Below, piece by piece: positions 23,946 through 35,322 of a stretch of 64,000 bases of DNA. Position numbers and translations under genes: made by a program. Numbering within the stretch: the stretch's first letter is position 1; each line of letters opens with the position of its first letter. Origin of the DNA: Parascedosporium putredinis (taxonomy: Eukaryota > Ascomycota > Sordariomycetes > Microascales > Microascaceae); NCBI GenBank assembly GCA_949357655.1, contig CASHTG010000012.1:3286001-3350000 (forward strand), given 5' to 3'. The notes under the pieces were generated by a model, which saw nothing but the letters and a program-made list of their open reading frames with translations, made no database searches and was not told where the DNA came from.

Positions 23946-24433
23946 AAGCCGATGTGCGTTTCTAGAGCGTGGGGTGAGGGATGCGTGCTCGCCTAGACAC
24001 GAGTCTCTTGTAGTATCTATCATGTCGTGTTTGCGTTAGAATGGGGTTCTGGCTCGGCTGCCTCGTGTATATAACAACAGCCAAGATCCAGAGCTCTCCA
24101 TAGCTTGTAGCTCAGTATACCATATGCTAGAATTTAGAAAAGTTTATCACCTTTGCCTAGACCAGAGTTTACGCAGTAAAGTCCCAGTGCCGGAGGTTAA
24201 AAACTCCTTCTCGTCTATTCATTTCATATCGACGTAAAGCCGTTGTTAATGCGATGATGAGCAAGCTGATATGCCTGTAGCAAAGTACAATCATCGTCGC
24301 TAGAGTTGAAGAATATAAAATAAAATAAAAATCAAAGGCCTGGCAAAAGCCATTTGTGCTCCAAACGCCAAACAAAACCATCACTAAGCCCATTCAAACA
24401 ACAAGTCATGAGGACTACACCGGCGACTCCTGG
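23946..24433. other. Convergent 3' region (MCP2-like kinase / RAD52)
   Basis: AT-rich spacer with A-rich segments near 24316-24330. No gene or RNA seen. Confidence 0.5.
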
Positions 24434-25990
24434 CTATGTCGTTCTCTGCCGTTTGGCATCTATATTCGTCTCAGTTGCTCCGGTCGGCGTGTTGGTTGAT
24501 ACCTCTGTCAACACCGGCCTTCCTCCATTAACATCTGCTGGCAACGGGCGCTTCATGGTCGGTGGCCGGTACTGGTTCCGGTTTGCGAGGGGCTACCCCG
24601 CCTCCCGGGGCACCAATTCGCCTCGCCTGATCAAGATGCGGGTTGACTACGTTTCCCTGCCCGTTTGAAACCCGCCACCAGGCGTCGTTACCACCCCGCC
24701 CTGAGAGCTTGATACTTGGCTGCTTTGTATTACACTTCGCGCCACCGGCTTTGACGCGTTGTGATCGAAGCCGGGAGTCTTCCGAATAGATGGGCTCTCG
24801 GCCTTGGGGTTGAAAAGTTGCTGTGCCTTTGGAATCAGGCCACTTTCAGCTGCTAGGCTAGATTCTGGGACGTCTTTATTTATCGCTCGGGCCGAAAAAA
24901 GCCCACTGGCTCTCCCGGGAGGTGCGACGTAAGGCTTGGGCGGTGGAGGGATAGAAGGAGCATTCGTTATCGGTCTCGGGGTCCCTGAGGCGGGTTCTGT
25001 CGAAACCCGCCAGAAGGACCAGGTACGGGGCCCGTTGGTCGGTTGGCGTGATTCGGAGTTTGTGGGGGTCTATTCACGGGCTCTGGCGGCTTATTCTGAG
25101 CGGATGGAGCGCTCTGGTTCGTGAGGACAACCTCATCCGGGTGGCCCTCTTCGGCCATGCAAAAGTCTGCTTCGTCAAAGTCTAGTGGCACAGTCAGCTT
25201 GCCTGCGCTCCAAGCCGCAGGTCTGCGAGCGAAGAAAAATATTCACCTCCAAAGTCCTCAAAGAAGTCTGCATCTATCGACTCCAAATCCACTTCCGGTT
25301 GCTTCTGGACCGGTTCAGGCTTGGCTGGGGGTTGGCCTTGATCTGAGGAACTTCTTTCTTCACAAAATCAGAGTGGCGGTGGAGGTTGTTCTCGTCAAAC
25401 TTGGCCGGTGTACTCTTGACTTTGATGACCTTGGATAGATAGTCCTTGTCGTATATGCAGTTGCCCAGCACGTTTCCGAAATTTCGCAGCGCCCTTTTCA
25501 ACGCGTCCGTCGTGGCCTGTTTCTTTGCCTTCTCAAATGCCGACGCCTTTCCTCTGCAATTCTCTATATTGCCGTACCCAATGTCCTCGTGATACGTGCC
25601 ATCCCGCAAGGTCACCCTGACGACGACGGATAGACCCAGGCTTACTCGTAGTGTTTGCGGGTGCTCATCGACGAAATCGACCGTGATGTTCTGAATCGAA
25701 CTTGACCAGCCGTTGAACCCGAATATTTCGTTGGCGAGCGCGATGCATTTCTCGGAGGTGATATAGTGTACCTTCGTGCCGGAGGGTCCCGCACGGGAGG
25801 AAATGTACTCGGGGCCGAGCTGCCTCTGGAGGCGGGCTTGGAGTGTGGCGATCTGCTGTGCTGTATATTCGTTGATGCGAGGTTTTATTTCTTCGAATGG
25901 ATTGGCGGCATCGCTTCGATGTTGATCGCCTGGTCTATCAAGGGGGTTAGCTCATTGCTGCCATGGGAGCCATGCTACTCACGCAGGCAT
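24434..25990 (-). CDS. RAD52: DNA recombination and repair protein Rad52
   Basis: Exons 25990-25983 (8 nt), 25934-25247, 25181-24434. Rad52 anneals single strands and loads Rad51 in homologous recombination. The N-terminal ring domain is clear: EYTAQQIATLQARLQRQLGP, ALANEIFGFNGWSSSIQNIT, GYGNIENCRGKASAFEKAKK, DALKRALRNFGNVLGNCIYD, YLSKVIKVKS. The C-terminal part has GLFSARA, NPKAESPSIRKTPGFDH, PHLDQARRIGAPGG, RNQYRPPTMKRP and a tail DAKRQRTT. Five single-base losses break the frame: G5 25327-25331, CCC 24983-24985, TTT 24652-24654, G4 24589-24592 and C4 24596-24599. Restoring all five gives 482 residues with correct phases at both introns. If the breaks were real, only the N-terminal annealing domain would survive. 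Confidence 0.93.
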
Positions 25991-27670
25991 CGTGAATGTC
26001 GGATTGACGCGCCCCTTCCCGGGACTCGGAAGGAGCAAGGATTACTGGACAGCAAAAGGTTTCCGGATGAGAGTAAAAAAGGCAGCGTATGGGCTAATAG
26101 ATTATGAGGAAAGAGCACTGGCAGGGGGAGAAAAAAAGAAAAAGAAAAAAGAAAAATAAAGGTCAGCCGTGAACAATGGTGCGTCGGTGCCTAGTGTGCT
26201 AACAACGACAATCGCGTTCGCCGGTGATACAAACTCGTTATTAGTGCTCGTTGGGCGCGTTTTGGATGACTGAGCAGTAATACATGATTGACGCGAACAA
26301 CGGGAGATCACGTGAATAGATCGGGATCGCGCCTGTGTGCAGCAGCACTGGGAGTTCCAGCGGATGGACCATTCCCATGCCCGCTAGGCCGTGCTCAGTT
26401 TGTGGGTACTGGTGCGGGTGCCAAGCCAAGTCTGGTTCGTAGGGTTCAGAAGTCCTGGGCAACCAGGATCGAACAGAGTCTCGGACTTTTCCAACTCGCT
26501 TCTATTTTAGGCTTGTCGATCCAATAAATTGGGCTCCAAAATGCTCGCCGCTTGCCCCACCAAGGAAAGTCTTTCACGGCGGAGGCTCTATTATTTTTCA
26601 ATCTATGTACGGACTAATATCAATGATCAATGTACTTAATAACAAAAGTTATTTTGCCAGTCCCCCTTTTGTTGATGTGGCAGAGGAGAGAGAGCACGAG
26701 CTCCCGGAAATGTTTTCCCGCAAGATCGCAAATGGTCGAAACGTTTCACAGGGCTCATGGTCAACACGCCCTTGGCTCAAACAACCCCTTGCTCTTCGAG
26801 CCAGCAATAACAAAGGGCTAGCAGAATGTTAAAAGACGGCGGTGAGCTCGCTGGCGACATAATGTTTCCCGGCGGCTAAGGGCGATCAGTCACGCCTACA
26901 TTTCTCGGTTCCCGGATTGGGCGATCAAGCGAAAAGTCAGCTTGAAGGATAGAAGCCAGACAGAGAGCCGTCAACACCGGAAATTAAAGCCATGCTTTGC
27001 TATTGATGGTGGAGATGCCGTTGGTGTGGGTAAAACAAGTTCGATCGTTTGAACCACCAATTCCGTATTCTCCGGCTCCACCACGAGTCTATGATTACTT
27101 CCAAACAAGGCACGAATTCTATGGGATGCACAGGGCGAGGGTATTACAGCGGGTGAGACACGGTGGTAGGCGAGAAGACGAGAAGGACAGAGGCTGCAAA
27201 AATTGAATCTGTGCCGAGGACTTAGCCTGTCTAGGATATTACATCGTTCAATTCACAAGCCTAAATACCCAGCGTCACCTTACAGCAACCCACGGTGCGC
27301 AAAGAGGAGCCCAAAAGTTGGATGTAACCGAAAATAAGATCGAAGGGAAGGAATGGAAAAGAGGCCAAAAACCAAGGTCAAACCCGGAGCCACCAGAATG
27401 ATACCCGATAGATAGAGAATGCATGAGGATATCGATAGAAAAGGTTAAGTAATAGGACGTAAGAAATGATGGACATTAAAGAAACAAAAGGAAACGCCGC
27501 TGTGTCTTGCCGAGCATAAAACCCAAAACCGCCCATCTATGCCTAAGCGCCTGACCAAGCCGAGAGGACCATGTGATAAGAATCGTAAAAGAAAAGCATG
27601 CATGATGGTGAGAGAGGACAGCCGTTAAAATGTTGCTTGGAATGAGAGGCTAGTCGTCCAAGAGGACGCG
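25991..27670. other. Intergenic region between STS1 and RAD52
   Basis: About 1.7 kb: RAD52 upstream region (25991 onwards) and STS1 3' side. It has a purine-rich run at about 26127-26160. ORFs of 60-80 codons lack support. Nothing else seen. Confidence 0.4.
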
Positions 27671-28782
27671 TTACCATGGCCCAACCTTGACGGGAGAGCC
27701 ATAGGTGCCCGACATAAGCTGGTTTCGAATGGAGGCGGGATCGTTGGAAGAGCTTTGAGCCATGGGAGATGCGTTACCAATCCAACCCACGCTAGAGGCC
27801 ATAGCGTTTATCGCGGCCTCCAGCCTGTTGCCGGAGAGCTCGTTGTGTCTCGCGAGGCGCTGGTCCCAGCCGCCGGAATGGAGCACAAATCCACCACCAC
27901 GCTTAGCGGCCTCACTGATGACTAGGGCCCATGCCTTGGCAATTTCCTCGTAGGCGTTATCCTTGTGATGGCGGTGGGACTGCGAGTCCCAGTCGGGGAG
28001 TGCGTGAATGACCTTGGTTGCACCGTCAAGGTACTGGAGGGAGGCGGATGCCTGGGTTTCTGTTGGAGGGAGATACTGAGGGTGAATTCGGCGATGGCGT
28101 CCAAAAGGGCGACGAGGGGTTGCTTCACCCTGTAATAGGTGTACTCGGAGCTCGAGTTCCCATAAGGCGTAGCTACCTTTAATCGATCTTGATACTCTTG
28201 GAGAACACCGAGGGCGGAGGCAACGGTCGGGCGGGGGCGCTCGTAACGACCTCTTGGCCAATCTCAGGGTGGCGGTCGCATATACGCTCAAGAACGGTGC
28301 GTAGTTGGTTCGTATCTAGAGTCTCAAGGAGGCGGTGGAGAGCCAGGGGCCTTCCAACGATTTCGGCTGAGCGGATTTTCTTGGAAGGGCGGGCGAGTTG
28401 TCTGGCGGGTAGAGCAGGGGACGTGTTGGGGAAACGGCCATCTCGTCGCCGTCGTCATCGAGTCTTCGCTTTCGGTTCGTCATGTTGGCGGTATAAGGCG
28501 AGACTGAAAATGGGTCAGGGTTCGTGAACAAACTAGTCATGTCTAGGACCGGTTAGGCCAGGCGCCAGACAAACAAGAGCGATGGTGAGAGGAAGCAAGG
28601 GAGGGGGCCGAGGATGATGAACAGAGGCTTTTTAAGCGTGCCAAAATGAGGTAAAGGGGAAAGGGTTTTGGGCGATGGTGAAGATGAAACTTACGAGGCC
28701 TAGAAGAAGAAAGGCGAGCGGTGGAGTCGTGTTGGTGAGGGTGAGAAAAGTGTGGTGGTTGAGGGGAAAGCAGGACGTTCAT
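27671..28782 (-). CDS. STS1: Nuclear proteasome tethering factor Sts1/Cut8
   Basis: Exons 28782-28695 and 28542-27671. Sts1/Cut8 holds the 26S proteasome at the nuclear envelope. The start MNVLLSPQPPHFSHPHQHDS, the basic nuclear-signal-like MTNRKRRLDDDGDE, KKIRSAEIVGRPLALHRLL, LETLDTNQLRTVLERICDRH, PEIGQEVVTSAP, a six-helix core with KQPLVALLDAIAEFTPQYLP, SEAAKRGGGFVLHSGGWDQR and the ending GTYGSPVKVGPW all fit the family. Three frame breaks, each one base short: G4 28417-28420, G5 28233-28237 and GGG 28080-28082. Restored length is 320 residues. An alternative acceptor inside exon 2 (TTTTCAG, joining to SPYTANM) is also in frame. Confidence 0.92.
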
Positions 28783-31700
28783 CTTCTGCCACTCCCGTGA
28801 TGGTGGAAGATGACACCAGAGGTGCCCAGGCAACCAAAGAAGCGAGTGGGCAAACTATTTTTTTTTCGCTCGGGAAACTGGAAAATTTCGAGTAACCCAA
28901 AGACAAAATTATTCCGACTTTGTGAATTCGAGGAAGAAGAGAAAAAAGGTGGGCGAATGCAGAAAAGGGGGCAGGAAGAACCTCAAAGGTTGTGAGCGGG
29001 AGGTGGTGAAGAGATCGAAGGGTTAGGTTGTTTTCACGAAGAAGGTGGGAGTGAGAAAAAGGGAAGGAAATAAAAGGAGTCGGGTCTGTGGATGAATGGC
29101 TTCAGGATGACAAGTGGAGTCGCCGACAAGCATGGATGGGTTGGATTGCCCGCCAAGCCAAGCGATTTGGCTCTGGTCCCCCGAACCGGGTGCGGAGTTT
29201 CGTTTTAACACGGAGCACTGTGCAGTGCAGTTGCAGGGCCGCACAGGCATGCATCACTTCTTATTACTTCGTCGCTGACTTGCCCCTTCCAGTAATCTCA
29301 GTTGCCGGCGGCGCTATGGTTGGGAGGCTGGAGCGCTGCGTGGCCGCCATGAGCCCGCACTAAAATCTGCGATCTTGAGCTTGATCAATGATGTCCCCCG
29401 TCCGTGTCAGCACTCAGGCTGTCACTCACCTCGTCGGCCAGGTACCGAGTACAGACAGCAGGAGTCTGTTCAAATGTACGGCTGCCGAGGCACTCAACAC
29501 CAATTTACTTGTGGTGTTGTCGGGCTATTTCAACCCAGCCAGCCAGCCGAATGGCTGACGTTTTGAAAGGAATGGATGATTGAAGGACGCTCTCGTGGAC
29601 ACGAAATCGAGCGGTTAAGAGGTACATTGATCCATCTACCCATCTACATCTGCTCCTAATACCCAAAAACTAGATTGAAGTGTGCCGGGTGTGAAAGGCC
29701 TTACCCTACCCATCACCCATATACATCGATCCCGAGCGCTTCATTGTTGTTCCACCGCTCGCGAACAACGCAAGGGCTTTTGGAACCAGAGATGGGTGCG
29801 GAGGGGTTTGCCGGGGTGTGTGGTCAAGATTGATTGGAACAGGGAAGGATTGGTGGGGAGTCGTTCTGGGGTGGGGAAGGGGGTGTGCGTCAAGGGCATT
29901 GCGACGAGGCGGTGGGGGTGCTCCTGGTTCCGACAATGGCCCAGCGGCGGACGGTCTGCTGGCTGCCCGGTTGGTGCATGTGGCACGCATCGTGCTTGCT
30001 GCCAGCAGGAGGAGGAGAGGCGATCCAAGGAACCTATCACCACCACCCAAGCGGCTACTCATATCCCAACCAAACGTCAGGCAAGGGCAAGGGGTGGGGA
30101 GGGACACCCTTCCGCACGATGGCCAGGGTCACGCACGGAAGCATGGATAGGCGAACCATTGATTGATGTCCAAGTCGCCACGATTCCAGCATTCCCTTCA
30201 TCCTACCATCCAAACACCCAGCGGCATTTTTTTTTCCTTCTTCTGCCTGGCGACATTGCCAAAGGGAAGAACGTCCTCAATGGTGAATGGCTTGTCGAGG
30301 TCTGCTGGTTCAAGTCCCACATCCTCAGCTTTTGGCCGACTCGGCCCGGCCATCCCACACACAAAGTCGATAGGGTTTGTGTTGCTTGAGCCGCCGCCCT
30401 ACTCCTTGGTAACCTCCAGCCCAAATCGATCTTTGGGGATGCGATTCGTCAAGGTTTCCACCGGGGAGGTTGGAAGAGGGGAATGAGGATTCGAGGTCCC
30501 AAGGTTCACCAACGGCTCTCCTCACGGCACAGGCCAGCTGGGCAACGCTACAAACCAGCCATCCCTTATCCCCCATCCCCTCTCGTCCACCCACATAATA
30601 TTATTATCCCCAATACAGGTTTAGCTAGGCCGATCGACGGCGATTCTGGACCCTTGTCACCATTCAGTCCGCCCACTCCATGTACATCATGTGGCATCCC
30701 AAGATTCCAGCATATCGTCCTTCCGCGCTCCAAGTTGACCGTCCGGGCAAAATCATAGGGTGGAGCCGGTCTCGTTTTGGCTAAGCAAGCCGCTGCTTTT
30801 TTGTTTCTTTTCCTTCCCCCAATACCACATATTATCCGTTAGTCATAAGAACCAGCAGTATTTCCCATGAGACAAACCCAGCTCGCTAGCCTAATGTAGC
30901 GCAGGTGACAAACCCGGCACCATGAATTTCGACCATTTGCAGCAACTAACATGGTTGGCTTGTACCAGAGGGAGCTTAAAATTCCGTGAGCCTCATTGTC
31001 GCCCAAGGCCACTGACGATGTGGCGCTTGTACCAGGACCCTCTCCGGGCGAGTGATTATCAACGGCAGGAAACGTGCTCCATTTGCACATCTTGGGCACC
31101 CGTATAGTAATGTATGATTGTGAGAAGGTTGCGAGGAGCGGCAACGGCGTCGAGTGTATCACCTCAAATCCCACTACTAGGCCTCAAGCCGGCGTCTCCA
31201 TTTTTCGCCCACACGACCAGATGAGACCCGGTCTCACGCCCCCTTCTCTTGCTCTCCAGAACTTGATGACACCGGGCTGCCTGCTTTAGGTCTCGCCTCT
31301 TCCAACCCGCCCCCACAGTGTCTCTGGTGACCAAAAGTTTAGCGAACCTTCGAGTCTCAGTTCCCGCTACCCTTGATCAGGTTCGAGTTAGGGAAGAGGA
31401 GGCTAGGTCCGGAGGACCATGAGCTGAATTCCCAGGCTTCCTTTGGAACGTGCTTTTTTCAAGGACATGTCTCCACTGATTGATTACACTCTTCTTTTTT
31501 TTTTTTTTTTTTTCATGTCCCCTGCGCCGGGCAAAAGATGGAAACATAGCCAGTCGCGTGGTTGTGAAGCGGGCAAATATCGGGTGCGGATGCCACTCTG
31601 GGGAGTCGATCGATACTAGATCTCCAGACGCTCACGTGTGCAGTAATTCTTGCGCATCCAAGGAGGGAGAGAGCCGAGTCAGCTCTATATGTGTAATCAC

Positions 31701-32391
31701 TTGAAGCCCTTCCCTCCTCTCCTTTCGTCGTATCACCGTTGAAGCCTGTATTATCTAAGGCTCTGCAACAAATATCGCCCAGCCATGCGGTCAGCCAATG
31801 CTATTGAGGTCAAGGATCGTTTCCCATCGATATTAAATCAGCGCGGCGGAGAATGGGACCCGGTCACCATTCGTAGATGATAAATCCCCAGTAATGAGTC
31901 CTCGGACGGAGTTTCTTGTCTTCCGTGTGGAATACTTGTCTCTCTGCTAGCCCAGCCCGAAACGACCCTCATTATCATGGTCCAATGTCAGCTTAGGTTG
32001 TGGAATATGGTATTTGAAGCACAGGTGGCTAGTAGAGAAATCTGGCATCCAACGAATAAGCAGGTACACACTACACAGTAGGAGCCCGACAGGTGACAGA
32101 ATCATCCATGGATGGATTATACATCTCCTCCCCTTGCCTCGTTTATGTACTTTGCGCTTGTGCGTGCCTGGGCCTACCTCTTTCCAGGCGCGCCGATGCC
32201 TCAATCTCTCAACGCCTAGGTTTCACCCAGAAGGGCAGCATACCGAACAAGGCCGTAGGTAACTAACACGAGGCTCTCAAACATTTTATCGTCGGAAAGA
32301 TAGCCCTTCCTAGATCCCCCTCACAGTCCAAGAGCTCACGTCCTACCCAGCCTTACATGCTCCGTCTCGCCCTGGCCCACGAGGGTCGTTT
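28783..32391. other. Long gene-poor region
   Basis: About 3.6 kb. It holds the STS1 promoter at its left end, overlapping ORFs on both strands at 29.7-30.4 kb (up to 235 codons) without domain, splice or codon support, a T-run at 30231-30236, and a T19 homopolymer at 31495-31513. No transposon coding sequence or tRNA found. Confidence 0.4.
31495..31513. repeat. T19 homopolymer
   Basis: Nineteen consecutive T in noncoding sequence, the longest mononucleotide run I see in the window. Confidence 0.9.
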
Positions 32392-33322
32392 CTAAGTCGA
32401 ATTTGCGCCGTCGTCCACGCTATAAGTGATACCGGAACTCTTCATCCTAGGTGAAGGAACATACTGGTTGCAGGCATCTAGGGTAAAGATGGCCTCGCGA
32501 ATGGTTGCATTGGAGAAGTCAACCCGCAGGAGCTACCGAACAACAGTGAAGATTAACGGTGTGCTTCTTTATCGTTGCTAGACTCCCCCACTCGCTTTTC
32601 TCATTCATCTAGTTTAGGTGACCAAGGTGACTTACACTGCCAAACTCTTTTTCGCTTATAGTGGTATCATTCTTGACCCGCCCTGTGAAAACGGTGTAGA
32701 CGGGCTTGGGATATATCTGGGAGGTTGTCTTGGGCATGGCCGCGAATGTCTCAACGGGGACGACATTTCCCGTTACAGGATCTATAGCACCGAGGCCAAT
32801 GTAGATATTGCCTGCGGTGGCGGGGAGTATTTCTCAGCACATTGCTCGTTGGGTGATGGGGCAAAAGGCAAACTGGCTCTCAATGAACTTGGCTGTGATG
32901 CAACTTACTCTTGTTCGGGTACGTGAAGGAATCATCGGTGGAGATGGTGAAGCCACCAGGCACGGCTGTCGACTCCCCGACGTGGGAGCCCACGCAGGAG
33001 AAACGCCATCGTTATCGATAGTGGTAATCATTTCATGGCTTCCGTTTGGGCCTAACCGAACAGGTCGAGAATCGGAGGTTTCCACACGCGGGCGTCCACC
33101 TGAGAGTCCCACCTTGGTGCCGCAGATGGCATAGTAGTTATCGTCGAGGACGAAGGTAGCGCTCGAGGTTCCATCGCCCATGATCTTCACAGAGCGTTGG
33201 TAAGCGTGGTCGAAAGCACTCTCATCAGCGACGCTCTCGGAGCTTGGAACGCCATGAACGAGGAAGAACTGCCGAGGTACCTCGGAGGCGTTTGTGATGG
33301 TGATCTTGTACGTTTGGACCAT
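32392..33322 (-). CDS. Hypothetical protein, unrecognised family
   Basis: Exons 33322-32909, 32811-32636, 32532-32392. GT-AG splice sites and phases agree if one base is restored at GGG 32984-32986, giving 243 residues. It starts MVQTYKITITNASEVPRQFF with no signal peptide. Alternating polar/hydrophobic strands (SATFVLDDNYYAICGTKVGL, GGFTISTDDSFTYPNK, NIYIGLGAIDPVTGNVVPVE) suggest a beta-rich fold, perhaps a sandwich. It ends SSGITYSVDDGANST. It stands alone between two gene-poor stretches. I cannot assign a function. The three-exon structure and the clean reading after one repair argue that it is a real gene. Confidence 0.65.
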
Positions 33323-35322
33323 TTTGCTATCGAGGAGGGGTCGGGATATGGTTTAAAGCAAAGACGCTATATGAGCTGTAAGACGTACACACGACGTTCC
33401 CACGTCTTGTCTGACTTCACTGCTATGTTGTTCTGCACCTCGAGCGTATAGCTTCTGGTGTATGGCCTGGGCAAAGAGCTTGAGGAAAGGAAAGGGTCGA
33501 TGTGAACGTCGACTCATTGTTGGGCAAATCCGAGGGCGCCTTTATACTTGAGGCTTGCCCAAGTCTCCAGTGCGTACACCGAGATTGTAGGCCCTCCCTT
33601 GCCCTCAAACGGCCCCTGTCTTCCAGCTTTGAAGATCAAAACTAGTCATGCATAGTCAGGTATTGTCCCTTCCATCCTTTAAACAATGCGTCCCTCGAGG
33701 TCTGGGACTTTGGCGCCAAATCCCAAGTAGGCCCCATGTTTCGATCATGGCATCTTTCTATCATCTGAGGAGGCCAAGGAACAACCAACATAGACATGTG
33801 CTATGGCGGCTATTGGGGGAGAGGCTTGTTCCTCTAACGCATCTATGCAGGGGCGAGGTGACCATGTCCTGATAGTCGATAGCGTCGCGATGAGTGAGCC
33901 TTGCTGCAGTAGAATCATTGAACAGTTATGTTCGACTGGTAGTGCATAGAATCATGGCCACAGAATCGCGGTGGATATTTTCCCGCCTCCATTTCGAATA
34001 GATGGATTCCCTGCTTTTCTTCAATTGATGTGCGGTGGGGAAAATGCAAATCGTCCCTGCCGGACCAAGAAGGTGGCGTACTGAAGCAAGGAGCGGGCCG
34101 CTTTGTTTGCACCTGGAGACAAGCCAAAAACCCTTGCCAATTCAACTACGACCAGCATAAATCCACTAGTTTACATGCCGGTGGGCAATATATGATGGAG
34201 CATAGAATAGGTGAAGGACGGTGGGCTGCACTTCGGTGGGTGCCGTATTAATTCCATGTCAATATCTACATGTGGCCATTATTGATGCTGGATGGCAAGG
34301 GACCTTTAAAACCCGAGGTCCTCATGCAGGGTTGACAATAAATTGAATCTGTGGTAACTGTCACATGGATCCATATATAAGCACTAGATGTAAAAATGTG
34401 CTGGAGTTACCGAGCTATAATGTGTAGAAAGAGAGATGAGGATCTCATAATACAGGCAGTCAAGGCGGTCTGCTCAAAACAAGTTTAGTTAGTCTTGTGG
34501 CTTGACTGACTGAAGCTGGGAAAGACTTCATCCAGCCCTTGATGGATTGTACATCAATTGATGTAAACACCTCCTCTTTCAAAGTATGAAGGCCGATACC
34601 CTTGTACAGCTAGTCTTCTAATACGCCCTCGACTTGGACTTGACGATATAAGATATACATTCTAGAAAGCATAAGGGATTTATGGATTCAAAGCGTTTAA
34701 ACATCCATTCTCTCTGCCATTACCTTTAAGGGTTTGTTTAAACACTACATCTATCCATAGATGGATCCATGTAAGTTATATACCCTCGTCTGCTCTCGAC
34801 CTACCATTATCAAATTCTAGGGTAGTTGGACAAGAGATAAAAGGTCCAGCTTTCAAAAAGCCACTTTTCCCCAAGTAAATAACGTTTTTTTCCTAAGATA
34901 TGAAAGCTTCTAAACCCTGTTAATTGATATCCAGATCTATTAGCTTTAAGGTTGATTCTTATTTCGAGAACGTTTGAGCACCATTCTTAGAAGTTCAAGC
35001 ACCATTGCAACCATTGTACTTCGTACTTCCATCAACTTAAAGAGGCGGGGCATATTCCTTATCTTATCGGGCCAGAGGATTGAGGGAAGATCGATGGGGG
35101 ATGGCTCAAAATCCTTATCGATTAGGAGTGCATCGCTCTCTAAAAAAAAAATTCTCCCTAAGAAAAAAAGTTAAGCTTGTAGAGGCAGGATTATTCCAAC
35201 TTGTTAAACAATCCCAACCCTCAATTTGACAACCAGATATCTAGGATTTACCTTTCTTTCCCATTTTATACACATAAATTCCTACCTATTATCTTCTGTT
35301 GACTTCAAGGCCCTTCCCCGAA
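33323..35322. other. Gene-poor, AT-rich region
   Basis: About 2 kb. The part from about 34.3 to 35.3 kb is AT-rich, relatively poor in CpG, and carries several perfect short palindromes. No ORF with support. It may be a degraded repeat; the right end holds the promoter and leader of the NOP13-like gene. Confidence 0.45.
34550..34565. repeat. 16-base perfect palindrome (centre AATT)
   Basis: TACATCAATTGATGTA is its own reverse complement. It lies in the AT-rich noncoding segment with two copies each of GTTTAAAC (34695-34702, 34736-34743) and ATGGATCCAT (34365-34374, 34761-34770). Confidence 0.7.

Noticed and set aside
24434..25250. RAD52 tail as an ordinary decayed pseudogene
   Set aside because: Between breaks the C-terminal motifs are well preserved with no premature substitutions, and the same lesion type is found in many essential genes.
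30300..30330. GGTTCAAGTCC, a tRNA B-box-like word
   Set aside because: The bases on either side do not form a T stem, and no acceptor, D or anticodon arms pair at the right distances.
29682..30389. 235-codon ORF on plus with equally long ORFs on both strands
   Set aside because: Several overlapping frames are open because of GC-rich composition; no motif, splice structure or homology recognised.
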